Shown here one piece after another: positions 13,293 to 20,878 of a DNA stretch of 64,000 nt; positions within the stretch are counted from its first letter, which is position 1; each line of letters opens with the position of its first letter. Where the stretch lies: NCBI RefSeq assembly GCF_015291645.1, contig NZ_CP030055.1:6076001-6140000 (forward strand), written 5' to 3'. Below the pieces are notes generated by a model. The model did not search any database. It worked only from the letters and a program-made list of their open reading frames with translations, and was not told the DNA's origin. This DNA is from Bradyrhizobium sp. CCBAU 53340. Lineage in GTDB: Bacteria > Pseudomonadota > Alphaproteobacteria > Rhizobiales > Xanthobacteraceae. Made by a program: the position numbers and the translations under genes.

Positions 13293-14786
13293 ATGGACCA
13301 CGAAAAGGTCAACATCCTCCTCGTCGACGACCAGCCGGCCAAGCTGCTCGCCTACGAGGTGATCCTGAAGGAACTCGGCGAGAACCTCGTGGTCGCCTCG
13401 TCCGGCCGCGAGGCGCTGGAGGTGCTGCTCAAGACCGAAATCGCGGTGATCCTGGTCGACGTCTGCATGCCCGAGCTCGACGGTTTCGAGCTCGCCGCGA
13501 TGATCCGGGAGCACCCGCGCTTCCAGAAGACCGCGATGATCTTCATCTCGGCGATCCAGGTCAGCGACATCGACCGGCTGCGCGGCTACGAGATGGGCGC
13601 GGTCGATTACGTGCCGGTGCCGGTCGTGCCGGAGGTGCTCCGCGCCAAGGTCAAGGTCTTTGCCGAGCTCTATCGCAAGACGCGTGAGCTCGAACGCCTG
13701 AACCAGGATCTCGAGGATCGCGTCCGCGCCCGCACCGCGGAGCTGGAGAATTCCACCGCGAAGCTGCGCGAGAGCGAAGAGCGGCGCAGCATGGCAATTG
13801 CCGCCGGCAAGATGGGATCCTGGGATTGGGACTGGGTCAGCGGCGACTGGATGTGGGACGACGGGCAATATCGCATCTTCGGCGTCGATCCCGAGAACTT
13901 CGAGGTCAATCCGGCCAACGTTCAGGCACTGCTGCATCCAGACGACGTCGATCAGCTGCGCAAGGCCATCGCCGAATTCAACAAGGGAACGCGCGCCTAC
14001 GAGACGGAATTCCGCATCGTCCGGCCCGACGGCGAGGTGCGCTGGTGCGTCGGCACGGCGGCCGCAACCGCGGATCCGAATGGTCGCGTGGTGCGGGTCA
14101 GCGGCGTCACCGTCGACATCACCGAACGCAAGCGCGCCGAGGAACGGCAGAACCTGCTGGCGCGCGAAGTCGATCACCGCGCCAAGAATGCGCTGGCGCT
14201 GGCGCAGTCGATCGTGCGCCTCACCCGCGCCGACGAAATGAAGGCCTATGTCAATGCAGTCGAAGGGCGCATCAATGCCCTTGCCCGCGTGCACACCATC
14301 CTGTCGTTGTCGAGCTGGCAGGGCGCCGAACTCTCCAGGCTGATCGACGAAGAGCTTGCGCCCTATTCGCCCGGCGGACAGATCAAGCTGGCAGGTCCCG
14401 AAGTGCAGTTGCTGCCCGCGACCGCGCAGACGCTGGCGCTGGCACTGCACGAGCTCTTCACCAATTCGGCGAAATATGGCGCGCTCTCGACCCGGTCGGG
14501 ACGGCTCGTGATCGGCTGGCAGGCCGAGAACGATCTTCTCACGCTGACCTGGGAGGAGACCGGAGGACCACAGGTCAGGACGCCGAAATCGCGCGGCTTC
14601 GGCACGAGAAGCCTGCTGGCCAGCGTCGAATCCCAGCTCGGCGGACAGGCGCAATTCGATTGGCGTTCAGAGGGACTGTTGTGCCGCCTTGAGGTGCCGC
14701 TGACCCGCAAGAGCGCGCCAACGTCGGCCGCGCAGGACAAGTTCGAGGCCAGCACCTCCCCCGAACTGCAGCGTGCATCGGGCTAG
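13293..14786 (+). CDS. Response regulator-PAS-HWE-type histidine kinase
   Basis: A 497-aa protein: N-terminal receiver domain with phospho-acceptor Asp56 (VILVDVCMPELDGF), a short coiled coil (about 125-165), a PAS/PAC domain (about 165-283, ending VSGVTVDITERKRAEE), and a C-terminal HWE-family kinase with His295 in EVDHRAKN and the late FGTRSLLASVESQLGG region typical of that family. No membrane segment. HWE/HisKA_2 kinases in alphaproteobacteria often feed the PhyR-NepR-EcfG general stress pathway. ATG 13293 was chosen because the receiver domain begins there; it is 14 nt after the poly-HAMP kinase stop, so the upstream kinase could phosphorylate this receiver (inference). Confidence 0.92.
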   Translation: MDHEKVNILLVDDQPAKLLAYEVILKELGENLVVASSGREALEVLLKTEIAVILVDVCMPELDGFELAAMIREHPRFQKTAMIFISAIQVSDIDRLRGYEMGAVDYVPVPVVPEVLRAKVKVFAELYRKTRELERLNQDLEDRVRARTAELENSTAKLRESEERRSMAIAAGKMGSWDWDWVSGDWMWDDGQYRIFGVDPENFEVNPANVQALLHPDDVDQLRKAIAEFNKGTRAYETEFRIVRPDGEVRWCVGTAAATADPNGRVVRVSGVTVDITERKRAEERQNLLAREVDHRAKNALALAQSIVRLTRADEMKAYVNAVEGRINALARVHTILSLSSWQGAELSRLIDEELAPYSPGGQIKLAGPEVQLLPATAQTLALALHELFTNSAKYGALSTRSGRLVIGWQAENDLLTLTWEETGGPQVRTPKSRGFGTRSLLASVESQLGGQAQFDWRSEGLLCRLEVPLTRKSAPTSAAQDKFEASTSPELQRASG

Positions 14787-15004
14787 CGCGACGCCGCGAC
14801 TTTCAGCCGTTGCATCGGCTGCGGTTCATCAGCGACACGCCCTTCGAGCCAGGCTTCCGTTTTCGCCAGATCGCGCAACGCTTTCGCGTAGCGGCGGGCC
14901 GCGCTGCGCTCCACACCGTGCGGGAGCCTGCGCGCCTTGCGTAACATGTCGGCCGCTGCGTTACGGTAGGCCAGCGAGCGATAGAGAAAGACCACCTTAC
15001 CCAT
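14783..15004 (-). CDS. Small helical hypothetical protein of a recurring local family (73 aa)
   Basis: Begins MGKVVFLYRSLAYRNAAADM and contains RRYAKALRDLAKTEAWLEGRV, the C-terminal motif also seen in the protein at 5583-5777. Alanine/arginine-rich, soluble, likely helical. The end overlaps by 4 bp the convergent HWE kinase gene. Ribosome-binding sequence is only moderate (GGGA). Unknown function. Confidence 0.65.
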   Translation of the reverse strand: MGKVVFLYRSLAYRNAAADMLRKARRLPHGVERSAARRYAKALRDLAKTEAWLEGRVADEPQPMQRLKVAASR

Positions 15005-15096
15005 AGCGAATATTTCCCGTGTTGACGGCGCTCACCCTCGCAAATTGGGCATGAACGTCGGATGAAGCGGCTGTTGACGATTCCTTCATGCGAGTT

Positions 15097-15121
15097 GGAA
15101 CCGGAGGTCAGGGCACGCGTT
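15097..15121 (+). promoter_or_regulatory. EcfG-type general-stress promoter (GGAAC-N16-CGTT)
   Basis: GGAAC at 15097-15101, 16-nt spacer, CGTT at 15118-15121: exact consensus, 25 nt upstream of the ATG at 15147 of a small membrane protein. Confidence 0.62.
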
Positions 15122-15146
15122 GGCCTGCCATATCTATGGCAGTTCC

Positions 15147-15416
15147 ATGCGCACAAAAAAGTCGCCCAACAAGTTGCCAAGCCTGATCTCTCCCACGGGC
15201 GTTATCAAATTGATGACGCACGCAATGATGGGCGCCGCACTCGGTCTGATCTTCACGCTCGCACTCCTTCTGGCCAATCCTGCGGTCGCAGAATTGCTGA
15301 ACCACGGCGGCAGCGGGGCCGCCTTCGTTTTCGTGGTCACGATGGTGACGACATTTGCCATCGGTGCCGCGCTGACGGGCGTCGTGTTCATCCTCAACGA
15401 GGACAAGGAATCTTGA
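15147..15416 (+). CDS. Small two-helix membrane protein (89 aa)
   Basis: Two long hydrophobic segments (MGAALGLIFTLALLLANPAV and FVFVVTMVTTFAIGAALTGV) separated by a short loop, ending NEDKES, predict an inner-membrane hairpin protein. ATG 15147 was chosen because a further in-frame ATG at 15120 would fall inside the EcfG -10 box. Unrecognised; its promoter suggests a role in the general stress response. Confidence 0.7.
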   Translation: MRTKKSPNKLPSLISPTGVIKLMTHAMMGAALGLIFTLALLLANPAVAELLNHGGSGAAFVFVVTMVTTFAIGAALTGVVFILNEDKES

Positions 15417-15445
15417 AGCAGGTGAACGACCGCGACGCTTTCTTG

Positions 15446-15470
15446 GGAACTCCTGAGGCAAATAGCGGTT
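15446..15470 (+). promoter_or_regulatory. EcfG-type promoter (GGAAC-N16-GGTT)
   Basis: GGAAC at 15446-15450 and GGTT at 15467-15470 (GTT core at 17 nt). It is 38 nt upstream of the secreted small protein at 15509. Confidence 0.55.
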
Positions 15471-15508
15471 GGCTGCCTGCGTCAATTCAACCCAGGGAGT
15501 TCCCCCAC

Positions 15509-15754
15509 ATGAAGACGACCAAGCTCGCTCTCGCCGTGATGTTGGCAACCGGTCTCGCCGCCGCGCCGTTCGCCGCGCAGGCCAAGTCCCACAAGAAGCA
15601 TCACTCGATGTCGCAGACGACGACGGGGTCGCAGACGACGGGCGCCAACATGAAGTCCAAGGGCAGCGATGCGTCTGGACAGGGCGGCTCCGGCCCCGGC
15701 TCCGACCAGGGCGGCACCATGAACAACAAGAACGCCCCGAGCAACACCAAGTAA
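15509..15754 (+). CDS. Secreted low-complexity small protein (81 aa)
   Basis: Signal peptide MKTTKLALAVMLATGLAAAP with probable cleavage after AQA. The mature part is His/Lys-rich (SHKKHHSMSQ) and then Gly/Ser/Asn-rich, probably unstructured in the periplasm. GGGAG lies upstream at ribosome-binding distance, an EcfG-like promoter precedes it, and a strong intrinsic terminator follows 13 nt after the stop, so it is a complete single-gene unit. Same style as the protein at 6394-6690. Confidence 0.75.
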   Translation: MKTTKLALAVMLATGLAAAPFAAQAKSHKKHHSMSQTTTGSQTTGANMKSKGSDASGQGGSGPGSDQGGTMNNKNAPSNTK

Positions 15755-15767
15755 GTTTCACGGGAAG

Positions 15768-15795
15768 AAAAGGCTCCGCGGCAGCGGGGCCTTTT
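15768..15795 (+). terminator. Rho-independent terminator
   Basis: A 12-bp stem (AAAAGGCTCCGC at 15768-15779 with GCGGGGCCTTTT at 15784-15795, one G-T wobble) and a GGCA tetraloop, ending in four T. It terminates the small secreted protein gene. Confidence 0.8.
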
Positions 15796-15814
15796 GCTTC
15801 GGGCTCAAATCTTC

Positions 15815-16015
15815 TCAGGGCCACATGGTCGGTGCACGGATCAGAGCATCCCGCCCGGCCTGCTTCAAATCGTCGACCGAGCAGCGCCCCGACCGAATGC
15901 GGTTGCTCAGTCTCGCGGCAACGCGCTCGCGCGTCGCTGTATCGAACGGGGCAAGGTCCGCGCAGACTTCATCAAGAACCGCCTGCAGCAGTGCTGCCAT
16001 TTCGGCATCCGGCAT
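15815..16015 (-). CDS. Small hypothetical protein (66 aa)
   Basis: An acidic-to-basic helical protein: MPDAEMAALLQAVLDEVCAD, then DTATRERVAARLSNRIRSG and CSVDDLKQAGRDAL. The pattern of two amphipathic helices suggests a small soluble dimer. Unrecognised. It is the last of three minus-strand small genes between 15.8 and 16.6 kb. Confidence 0.58.
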   Translation of the reverse strand: MPDAEMAALLQAVLDEVCADLAPFDTATRERVAARLSNRIRSGRCSVDDLKQAGRDALIRAPTMWP

Positions 16016-16050
16016 CGACGAGCTCCGGCATGTCGCGTTGCGCGACCGCT

Positions 16051-16332
16051 TTAGCTGCGTCGGATGTCAGTGATGTTAAGGCAGCTGCCCACGGAGCCCC
16101 TCTTCACGAGGTGGTCGAGCTGGGCCCGCTTGCGCGCGATCAGGAGCTGGGCCGCGGCATCGTCGAGGCCCTCACGCTGCAATTGGCGGATCGCGGAGCC
16201 CAATTCGAGGATCTCGGCGCGCAGCTTCAGGATCCGGTAGGTGTCCGGGTCTTCCTCCACCGCCAGCCTCCATCCGCTGCGGGCGCAATCTTTCTCAGCG
16301 ACGTGCGGCCGTGCCGGCCGCCCTCGTCTCAT
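16051..16332 (-). CDS. Small hypothetical protein (up to 93 aa)
   Basis: The frame includes EEDPDTYRILKLRAEILELG and QREGLDDAAAQLLIARKRAQLDHLVKR in two adjacent helices, likely coiled-coil forming. The ATG at 16332 lies inside the upstream gene's 3' end (38-bp overlap); a downstream GTG start near the EEDP segment is equally possible, so the N-terminus is uncertain. Its helical pattern resembles the upstream 91-aa protein. Confidence 0.5.
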   Translation of the reverse strand: MRRGRPARPHVAEKDCARSGWRLAVEEDPDTYRILKLRAEILELGSAIRQLQREGLDDAAAQLLIARKRAQLDHLVKRGSVGSCLNITDIRRS

Positions 16333-16570
16333 TCCTCAACGGCCGAAGACGCATCCGGTCGCGGATGTCGGGCAAGACCTCGCCCCCGCCAGCGGCCTTC
16401 CATTCACCGATCAGCAGATTGATCTTGCGGCGCAGATTCATCTGAGCCTGGACTTGTTCGGTACAGTCGCGATCGCGGTTGACGAGATCGCGCACGGACG
16501 CCTCGACGTCGGCCATCTCCAGCCTCAAGACGCTGATTTTACGTCGAATTTCATTAATTCTGTTGTCCAT
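16295..16570 (-). CDS. Small coiled-coil hypothetical protein (91 aa)
   Basis: Begins MDNRINEIRRKISVLRLEMA and continues with heptad-like charged helices (VRDLVNRDRDCTEQVQAQM; LRRKINLLIGEWKAAGG), so a coiled coil is predicted. The C-terminal 25 residues are Arg/Ala-rich. The leader upstream is AT-rich without a clear ribosome-binding site. It overlaps the next minus-strand gene. Function unknown. Confidence 0.58.
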   Translation of the reverse strand: MDNRINEIRRKISVLRLEMADVEASVRDLVNRDRDCTEQVQAQMNLRRKINLLIGEWKAAGGGEVLPDIRDRMRLRPLRNETRAAGTAARR

Positions 16571-16631
16571 GGCTTGTTAGAACAAAATAAGAACATATAG
16601 TCAAGCCAGGAATTCACGACGGAGCGCGAAC

Positions 16632-16826
16632 ATGCAGGTTCAGGGTAAATACGACGCCAAGGCTTTTCTCATGGAGCAGATGACCCGGGCGCAGGGGCTG
16701 CGGCTGAAGCGGTTGAGCGAAGAGGCCTACCAGCCCGCGCAATATGATCGGGGTCTTTCCTTTGCCGAAGCCGCGCGCCGCATCCAGGCGCTGGAAGCGG
16801 AGATCGAACTGGCGAACTCGTTCTAG
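16632..16826 (+). CDS. DUF3072-like small protein (64 aa)
   Basis: The protein has the pattern of DUF3072 members: a Met-Thr-x-AQ-x-x-x-LK-x-LSEEA core (MTRAQGLRLKRLSEEAY) followed by LSFAEAARRIQALEAEIE, where family members have a similar SKRIDEL helix. Soluble, two helices. The family has no assigned biochemical function. It lies divergent from the 16295-16570 gene across a 61-bp AT-rich gap. Confidence 0.65.
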   Translation: MQVQGKYDAKAFLMEQMTRAQGLRLKRLSEEAYQPAQYDRGLSFAEAARRIQALEAEIELANSF

Positions 16827-16898
16827 AACGCGCCGGGCCGGCGCTTTTGTTAAGACGCGCCGGCTGGCGCTTTTGCTGAGGCGTGCAACCGGCGCGTT

Positions 16899-16923
16899 GG
16901 AACGTTGCGTCAGCACTCCTGTT
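16899..16923 (+). promoter_or_regulatory. EcfG-type promoter (GGAAC-N16-TGTT)
   Basis: GGAAC at 16899-16903, 16-nt spacer, TGTT at 16920-16923; GTT core as in the other sites of this region. It lies 27 nt upstream of the DUF6496 gene start at 16951. Confidence 0.6.
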
Positions 16924-16950
16924 CTCTTCCTGGGCCAAGGGAGAGAGTCG

Positions 16951-17220
16951 ATGGCACGCAAGGCAAAGAAGCGCCGCTACTCACGCAGCTCAGGCAGTGA
17001 CGTCGAGAGCGAGATGCGACGCTACAAGAAGGGGACCGCGAAGAGCGGACGAGGCGGTCGCGGCGGACGCGTGAAGAGCCGCAAGCAGGCGATCGCAATC
17101 GGCCTGTCGAAGGCGCGCAAGAAGGGCAAGAAGGTGCCGAAGAAGGCATCGAAGCGGAAGACGAGCAAGAAGAAGACAAGCAAGAAGAAGAGCTCGAAGC
17201 GCAAATCCAGCAAGCGGTAA
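16951..17220 (+). CDS. Lysine-rich DUF6496-like, histone-H1-like protein (89 aa)
   Basis: The N-terminal half holds ESEMRRYKKGTAKSGRGG and VKSRKQAIAIGLSKARKKGK, the pattern of DUF6496 proteins. The C-terminal third is almost entirely Lys, Ser, Thr and Arg in KKTSKKKSSKR-type repeats, like histone H1 tails, suggesting nucleic-acid binding. The start at 16951 follows GGGAGAGAG at ribosome-binding distance and an EcfG-like promoter. Likely a stress-induced chromatin- or RNA-binding protein (inference). Confidence 0.78.
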   Translation: MARKAKKRRYSRSSGSDVESEMRRYKKGTAKSGRGGRGGRVKSRKQAIAIGLSKARKKGKKVPKKASKRKTSKKKTSKKKSSKRKSSKR

Positions 17221-17233
17221 CGCCGACCGCGCG

Positions 17234-17596
17234 TCAGATCATGCTGCCGGGCATGAAGCAGCGGATCGAAATGCCGAACACTGTCTTGACCGGCCAGACC
17301 ATGGTGCGGCCGGCGCGATTCGGTTCAGTGATCACGGCTTCGTCGGGGACCTCGACCCACTGCCCGTCGAGGCGAACGCGATAGTGTCCATTGAACGATT
17401 CCCAATCAGGATCGGCCACCGCGACGCCATCGGCATCCGAGCAGCATGGACCGAGATGGCTGCGCAGGCTGTCGAACCAGGGCTTCAGGGGCGAATCCTT
17501 GAAGCGGCCGTCGTCACGCCCTATGGCGCTTCCGGTCGGCAGCATCAGAGGTGCCGCCAGCAGCACAAGCCTCAGCGAGAGCTTCAATCGATCCAT
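17234..17596 (-). CDS. Secreted hypothetical protein (120 aa)
   Basis: Signal peptide MDRLKLSLRLVLLAAPLMLP and a mature part with paired cysteines (GPCCSDADGVAV), a WESFNGHYRVRLDGQWVEVP strand-rich stretch and a final Cys near the C-terminus. The layout is that of a small periplasmic protein common in Bradyrhizobium, whose function is not established. ATG 17596 was chosen because it gives a proper signal peptide; an ATG at 17707 would add 37 non-signal residues. Confidence 0.7.
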   Translation of the reverse strand: MDRLKLSLRLVLLAAPLMLPTGSAIGRDDGRFKDSPLKPWFDSLRSHLGPCCSDADGVAVADPDWESFNGHYRVRLDGQWVEVPDEAVITEPNRAGRTMVWPVKTVFGISIRCFMPGSMI

Positions 17597-17822
17597 GTCG
17601 GCACCGATCAAATGCGAACCACGGCCGGTTCCACAAAGCGGCCGGACGTCCGAAAGTTCCACCCTGCAGTTTGCCTCGGCGGCTTCATTGCCGCCAAAGT
17701 ACAGCACGCAACTTCGAAGTGTGACGCGCGAACGCGGCTTTTTCGGACGAACCCGTCATCATTGCTGCCGTTAACGAGAATGTTATCGGCGATCTGTGGG
17801 TATCTCGCAGCCGCACAGGAAA

Positions 17823-17845
17823 AAGGCGGCCCGTGAGGCCGCCTT
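17823..17845 (-). terminator. Rho-independent terminator of the DegP-like gene
   Basis: On the minus strand AAGGCGGCC (right arm 17837-17845) pairs with GGCCGCCTT (left arm 17823-17831) around a 5-nt loop, followed by TTTTTCC in the transcript sense. It sits 28 bp after the protease stop codon. Confidence 0.82.
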
Positions 17846-17872
17846 CTTTGAAGTTGCTACCGGACTGGGCAA

Positions 17873-19420
17873 TCAGGCGAGCGGCACCGCGACGAACCGG
17901 GTCGCCTGCGCGTTTTTCACCTGTAACAGCACGCTGTTCTTGCCGGACGATTTGGCCTGCGCCAGCTCGGAGCGAACATCGCCGACATTGGCGACAGCCT
18001 TGCCGCCGACGTTGAGGATGACGTCGCCGGTCTGGATGCCGCGCTGCGCTGCCGGTCCCTGCGGATCGACCTCGGTGACCACGACGCCCGTCTGTCCGGC
18101 CCCCTGGACCTCGCCGGCCGGTGCCAGGCTAAGGCCGAGACGCGGCATGCCGGGAGCCTGCTGCGTCTTGCCGTCATCAGCCTTGCCGTCATCAGCTTTG
18201 GCCTGCCGCTCGTTCGGCAGCTCGCCGAGAGCGAGCGTCACCGTCTTGCTGTCGCCCTTGTGGACGACATCCAGCTTTATGGACGTGCCCGGCGCCAAGG
18301 TGGCGATGGTGCGGGCGAGATCGCGCGAGTCCTTGATCGCGCTGCCATTGACCGCGGTGATGACGTCTCCCGCCTCGATGCCAGCCTTCGCCGCCGGGCT
18401 GCCATCCTGCGGATTGTCGACGATCGCGCCGCGTGCCGCCTTCAGGCCGAGGCTGTCGGCGATCTCCGCGGTCACCGGCTGCACCTGGACGCCGAGCCAG
18501 CCGCGGGTGACGGCGCCCTTGTCCTTGAGCTGCGCGACGACGAGCTTTGCGGTCGAGGCCGGAATGTCGAAGCCGATGCCGACCGATCCGCCCGAGGGCG
18601 AATAGATCGCAGTGTTCACGCCAATGACGTTGCCATTCATGTCGAAGGCCGGACCGCCGGAATTGCCCTTGTTGATCGGCGCATCGATCTGGATGAAGTC
18701 GTCATAGGGGCCGTTACCGATGTCGCGGCCGCTGGCCGAGACAATGCCGGCCGTCACGGTGCCGCCGAGGCCGAACGGATTGCCGACCGCGACCACCCAG
18801 TCGCCGATCCGCGGCTTCTGGTCGGAGAATTTCACGAACGGAAAGTCCTTCTTGCCGTCGACCTTGATCAGCGCGAGATCGGTCTTCGGATCGGTGCCGA
18901 CCACCTTCGCGGTGTAGATCGTGCCGTCGTCCATCGTCACCTGCACGGACTCGGCGTGATCGACGACATGATTGTTGGTCACGGCATAGCCGTCGGCGGA
19001 GATGAAGAAGCCGGAGCCCTCGCCCGTGATCACCTGGTGCCGCTGGTGCGGCATGCCGTTCATGCCCGGACCGCGGAAGCCAAACTGCCGCGAGAACTGG
19101 TCGAACGGAGAATCTTCGTCCTGATCCATCCGGTTCTGTTGCAGCATCGCGCTCTTGTCGTTGTCCTGGTCGATTTTCACCCGCACCGAGATGACGGCCG
19201 GCTTGACCTTGCTGACGAGGTCGCCGAAGCCCGGCGGCGTCGCAGTGCTTTCAGCGGCCTGGGCAGGCGAAATCAGGGAAGCCACGCCGAACGACGTTGA
19301 AGCGGGAGAAGCCGCCAGCACGGCCGCGCCAAGCGCGGCCACGGTGCCGAGCAGCGCCAGCCGGCGCGGCCTTAGAATTTTGCGGGACGTGCTGGTGTCG
19401 GAATTGACGCGATCGATCAT
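17873..19420 (-). CDS. degP: Do/DegP-family periplasmic serine endoprotease
   Basis: A 515-aa trypsin-like protease with two PDZ domains. The N-terminal ~60 residues contain a long signal sequence (RRLALLGTVAALGAAVLAASP) for periplasmic location. The catalytic triad is His151 (NNHVVD), Asp181 (TDLALI) and Ser254 (GNSGGP). PDZ1 (about 305-395) contains GWLGVQVQPVT, PDZ2 (about 425-510) contains GIQTGDVILNVGGKAV. The family degrades or refolds damaged envelope proteins. The ATG at 19420 is preferred; upstream in-frame starts add a non-signal stretch. A clear intrinsic terminator follows. The exact orthologue (DegP, DegQ or MucD type) cannot be settled by eye. Confidence 0.92.
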   Translation of the reverse strand: MIDRVNSDTSTSRKILRPRRLALLGTVAALGAAVLAASPASTSFGVASLISPAQAAESTATPPGFGDLVSKVKPAVISVRVKIDQDNDKSAMLQQNRMDQDEDSPFDQFSRQFGFRGPGMNGMPHQRHQVITGEGSGFFISADGYAVTNNHVVDHAESVQVTMDDGTIYTAKVVGTDPKTDLALIKVDGKKDFPFVKFSDQKPRIGDWVVAVGNPFGLGGTVTAGIVSASGRDIGNGPYDDFIQIDAPINKGNSGGPAFDMNGNVIGVNTAIYSPSGGSVGIGFDIPASTAKLVVAQLKDKGAVTRGWLGVQVQPVTAEIADSLGLKAARGAIVDNPQDGSPAAKAGIEAGDVITAVNGSAIKDSRDLARTIATLAPGTSIKLDVVHKGDSKTVTLALGELPNERQAKADDGKADDGKTQQAPGMPRLGLSLAPAGEVQGAGQTGVVVTEVDPQGPAAQRGIQTGDVILNVGGKAVANVGDVRSELAQAKSSGKNSVLLQVKNAQATRFVAVPLA

Positions 19421-19630
19421 GTCGAAATGTCCATGTTGGGTAAGTCGCCTTGCCCCCAACATGGCCATCGTCACCTTACGGCGCTCCGTCCATCCGATTA
19501 AATCTTGGCAAAGAAGGTTCGTCCGGCGGACGCAGGGCATCGTCCCCGCCACAGATTTGATGCAGCTCAACGCGAACCTTTTGCATCGTGAAAGGCTGCG
19601 CCGATCGAATGACCCATTGGAGGCGACGCC

Positions 19631-20467
19631 ATGTACAAAGACATTCTCGTCCATGTCCCGACCGAGCGGCCGATGCGGGCGGTGGTCGAAGGCTCGATCT
19701 CGCTTGCGGCCAGCCTCAATGCCCATGTCGATGCGGTCGCAGTCGGCTATGTCGCAAGCAGCACAGCCTATGTAATGGAGGGCGGTGCTGCCGTAGCGGC
19801 CGTGTTCGAGATGGAACGCGAGCGTGCGGTGGAGCGGGCCGAGGCAGCACTCGCGGTGTTCAAGACCGAAGCGGCGAACGCCGATATCTCCTATACCTGC
19901 TATCCGCTTGGCGCGATTCCGGTGGATGCAGCCGGCTCGCTCGGCGAGATGGCGCGGCTGCACGATCTCAGCGTCGTCCTTCAGCCGGATCCCGAGCAGG
20001 TCTCATTCGACAACGACGTACCCCGCGAGATCCTGTTTCAGGCGGGCGGCCCGGTTCTGTTCCTGCCCTATACGTTCCGCGGAACCTTCAGGGCGAAACG
20101 GATCGGCATCTGCTGGGATGGTAGCCGCGTTGCGGCGCGGGCACTGCGCGATGCAGCGACATTTCTGGCGCGCGCCGAGGATATCGTGATCATCGCCATC
20201 AACGAGTCCGACACCGTCTCCGGTGAGGTCTCGGCGAACAATCTCGCCAAGCATCTCGGACGGCGCGGCCTGTCGACTCGCACCGTCAGTCTCTCGGCCA
20301 CGCGCGCCGATGTCCAGCCGACCATCCTGTCACTGGCGGCCGACGAGAATCTCGATCTGCTGGTGATGGGCGGCTACGGCCATTCGCGATTGCAGGAGCG
20401 TTTTCTCGGCGGCGTTACCCGCGCCATGCTCGAGGCTATGACGATCCCGACCCTGATGTCGCATTAG
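19631..20467 (+). CDS. Universal stress protein, tandem UspA domains
   Basis: A 278-aa protein made of two Usp domains. The first starts MYKDILVHVPTERPMRAVVE and lacks a clear ATP-binding loop; the second (from about residue 155) starts KRIGICWDGSRVAARALRDA and ends with the ATP-binding-type sequence VMGGYGHSRLQERFLGG. Cytoplasmic, usually induced by stress or starvation. GGAGGCG precedes the ATG at ribosome-binding distance. It is divergent from the degP-like gene; no EcfG box was found in the shared gap. Confidence 0.9.
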   Translation: MYKDILVHVPTERPMRAVVEGSISLAASLNAHVDAVAVGYVASSTAYVMEGGAAVAAVFEMERERAVERAEAALAVFKTEAANADISYTCYPLGAIPVDAAGSLGEMARLHDLSVVLQPDPEQVSFDNDVPREILFQAGGPVLFLPYTFRGTFRAKRIGICWDGSRVAARALRDAATFLARAEDIVIIAINESDTVSGEVSANNLAKHLGRRGLSTRTVSLSATRADVQPTILSLAADENLDLLVMGGYGHSRLQERFLGGVTRAMLEAMTIPTLMSH

Positions 20468-20490
20468 CGAAGGCGGAAGGGGAGACGCGA

Positions 20491-20703
20491 TCACGCTGCG
20501 GCAGGTGTCTCCCAAGACTCGGCTTCGACAGCGTCTTCCTGGCGTTGCGTATTGCATGCATCGAAATGCGCCTTCAGCGCGACCTCGGCAAGATGTTCGA
20601 AATGTTCGGCCTGGCCGAGGAGTTGCCAATTCTGGAGCGGCCGATAGGCCGCCTGCTGACGACAGAGGGACGCCAGCGCGCGGTAGCGACGTACGTTCTC
20701 CAT
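20491..20703 (-). CDS. Small helical protein, paralogue of the protein at 34156-34353 (70 aa)
   Basis: Begins MENVRRYRALASLCRQQAAY and continues RPLQNWQLLGQAEHFEHLAE. This matches over about 50 residues the protein at 34156-34353 (ENVRRYRGIASLYRQTAAFR, then RWSLLEQASEWEARAL), so they are paralogues. Start 20703 has GGGAGGG at ribosome-binding distance. Soluble and helical; function unknown. Confidence 0.7.
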   Translation of the reverse strand: MENVRRYRALASLCRQQAAYRPLQNWQLLGQAEHFEHLAEVALKAHFDACNTQRQEDAVEAESWETPAAA

Positions 20704-20878
20704 GAGACCCTCCCTCGCATTCACTCGGGCTTATTGCCCTAATTTACGTCAGGCCGATGGCGGTTATGCAAAACATTTTTTGCTCATCCAGCCCACTTAA
20801 CACAGGTTAACCTTTGGAAAATGCGCCGACGCACAATAGTTCCTGTTGGTAACCGTCTCGGAACCTGCAGTGCTATCC

